Positions 63,422-64,000 of a stretch of DNA of 64,000 nucleotides are shown piece after piece. The notes beneath the pieces are model-generated. The model did no database searches, was not told the origin of the DNA, and worked only from the letters and a program-made list of their open reading frames with translations. Position numbers and translations under genes: made by a program. Source of the stretch: Corynebacterium kroppenstedtii DSM 44385 (GTDB taxonomy: Bacteria; Actinomycetota; Actinomycetes; Mycobacteriales; Mycobacteriaceae); NCBI RefSeq assembly GCF_000023145.1, contig NC_012704.1, positions 1,798,001 to 1,862,000 of the forward strand, given 5' to 3'. Each line of letters opens with the position of its first letter. Position 1 is the first letter of the stretch.

Positions 63422-64000
63422 CTACTTCTTGCCGTCCTTGGTCTCGTCCTGGAACTCGACGCGTTCCTTCTTGAGGTCCTCGGAAACCTTCTGCTTCTCG
63501 GTGACGGTCTCCTTGTTCAGGTTGATCTTCTCCACCGGCACGGTTTCCTTGTCAACGTTGACCTGCTCCTCGTGGAGCACAACGTCGGCGTTCTCTTCGC
63601 CAATGCGGGTGTTGCCCAGCTTCTTGGCTTCCTCCGGCGAGAGCTTCTCGCGCTCGACCTTCACCTCTTCGCGGCTGACCGGTACCTCGACGGTTTCGGT
63701 GTCCTCGACGACGTACTTGCGCAGGCGGGCACGGCCGGAGGCAACCTTCTCCTTGTTAACGTTGAGCTGTTCTTCGGAACGGATCACGGAACCGTCGTCG
63801 GAGGTAGCAGCCTTCTTGCCAGTGTCAGCGGAGGTCTTCTTCGTCTCAGCAGAGGTCTTCGTAGTTTCCTCACGACGACCCGTCGTACCAGCAGCGGTTC
63901 CAGCGGCAGCGCCGGTCCCAGCAGCAGTACCAGCCTGAGCAGCGTTTCCGCGGTCAGAGGTCTGAGTCTGAGCGGAGTCCTGCGTCGTCAAGCCGTAGTG
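63422..64000 (-). CDS. DUF2382 stress-response protein (5' end cut by window)
   Basis: The C-terminal 110 residues form a DUF2382 (YsnF/AvaK-like) domain: IRSEEQLNVNKEKV, RKYVVEDTETVEVPVSREEVKVEREK in part, and LHEEQVNVDKETVPVEK. Before it is a low-complexity stretch of Ala, Gly, Thr and Lys. The frame stays open to the window edge through a TTG (63991), so the gene probably continues upstream, likely into a PRC-barrel domain as in related actinobacterial proteins. Function is unknown; general stress is the usual inference. Confidence 0.85.
   Translation of the reverse strand, partial: HYGLTTQDSAQTQTSDRGNAAQAGTAAGTGAAAGTAAGTTGRREETTKTSAETKKTSADTGKKAATSDDGSVIRSEEQLNVNKEKVASGRARLRKYVVEDTETVEVPVSREEVKVEREKLSPEEAKKLGNTRIGEENADVVLHEEQVNVDKETVPVEKINLNKETVTEKQKVSEDLKKERVEFQDETKDGKK

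Overview
The window is a gene-dense stretch of an actinobacterial chromosome, almost certainly Corynebacterium. The evidence is the gene content and order: whiB2, a mannose-1-phosphate guanylyltransferase, wbbL, rmlD and an LCP protein; purE/purK, birA, accD, accE, maf, a rhodanese and accBC; upp, dacA, yihY and trpS; a monomeric isocitrate dehydrogenase; and metY-metX. Many genes also have a TANNNT hexamer 6-8 nt before the start codon and no Shine-Dalgarno, which is the leaderless arrangement common in corynebacteria. Only one accD lies between birA and accE, where C. glutamicum has two. That would suit a mycolate-poor, lipophilic species such as the C. kroppenstedtii group, but this species guess is weak. 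I see no rRNA, tRNA, CRISPR array, intact insertion sequence or prophage.

Layout. 1-7.6 kb: whiB2, arabinogalactan-linker and sugar-nucleotide genes (manC-like, wbbL, rmlD), an LCP ligase and a TIGR03089 protein. 7.7-13.4 kb, minus strand: a DoxX-like protein, a DUF218 membrane protein, purE, purK, a PH-domain membrane protein and a BirA with tandem repeats. 13.5-16.3 kb: accD, accE, maf. 16.4-23.4 kb: one tightly coupled unit of an ECF importer (T, double ATPase, S), two ABC half-exporters and a TetR regulator. This is the most system-like accessory cluster. 23.5-32.1 kb: small conserved proteins, an orphan ATP-grasp enzyme, a rhodanese, accBC, a purine-type permease and a DUF1707 protein. 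32.2-37.6 kb: LpdA flavoprotein, upp, a short helical protein paired with an NlpC/P60 protein, and a duplicated-domain protein. 37.7-42.2 kb: a ribose-type ABC operon and an adenosine deaminase with an odd tail. 42.3-50.4 kb: D,D-carboxypeptidase, a secreted Ala-rich protein, YihY, trpS, an exonuclease III-type gene and an MFS transporter with a histone-like N-terminus. 51-54.9 kb: LtrA, 3-methyladenine glycosylase, and a divergent YhgE-like/TetR pair with two operator copies. 55.2-64 kb: icd, aspA, metY-metX and a DUF2382 stress protein cut by the window edge.

How genes work together. AccD, AccE and AccBC are the parts of one acyl-CoA carboxylase, and BirA biotinylates AccBC. ManC, RmlD, WbbL and the LCP protein serve cell-wall polysaccharide assembly. 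PurE and PurK are consecutive purine steps. MetX makes O-acetylhomoserine for MetY. Several otherwise ordinary enzymes carry low-complexity or repetitive terminal extensions (BirA, adenosine deaminase, MFS, DoxX, LCP, AspA), which is a recurring oddity of this genome segment. Start codons were moved from the longest reading frame wherever a ribosome-binding site, a leaderless -10 or family length argued for it.
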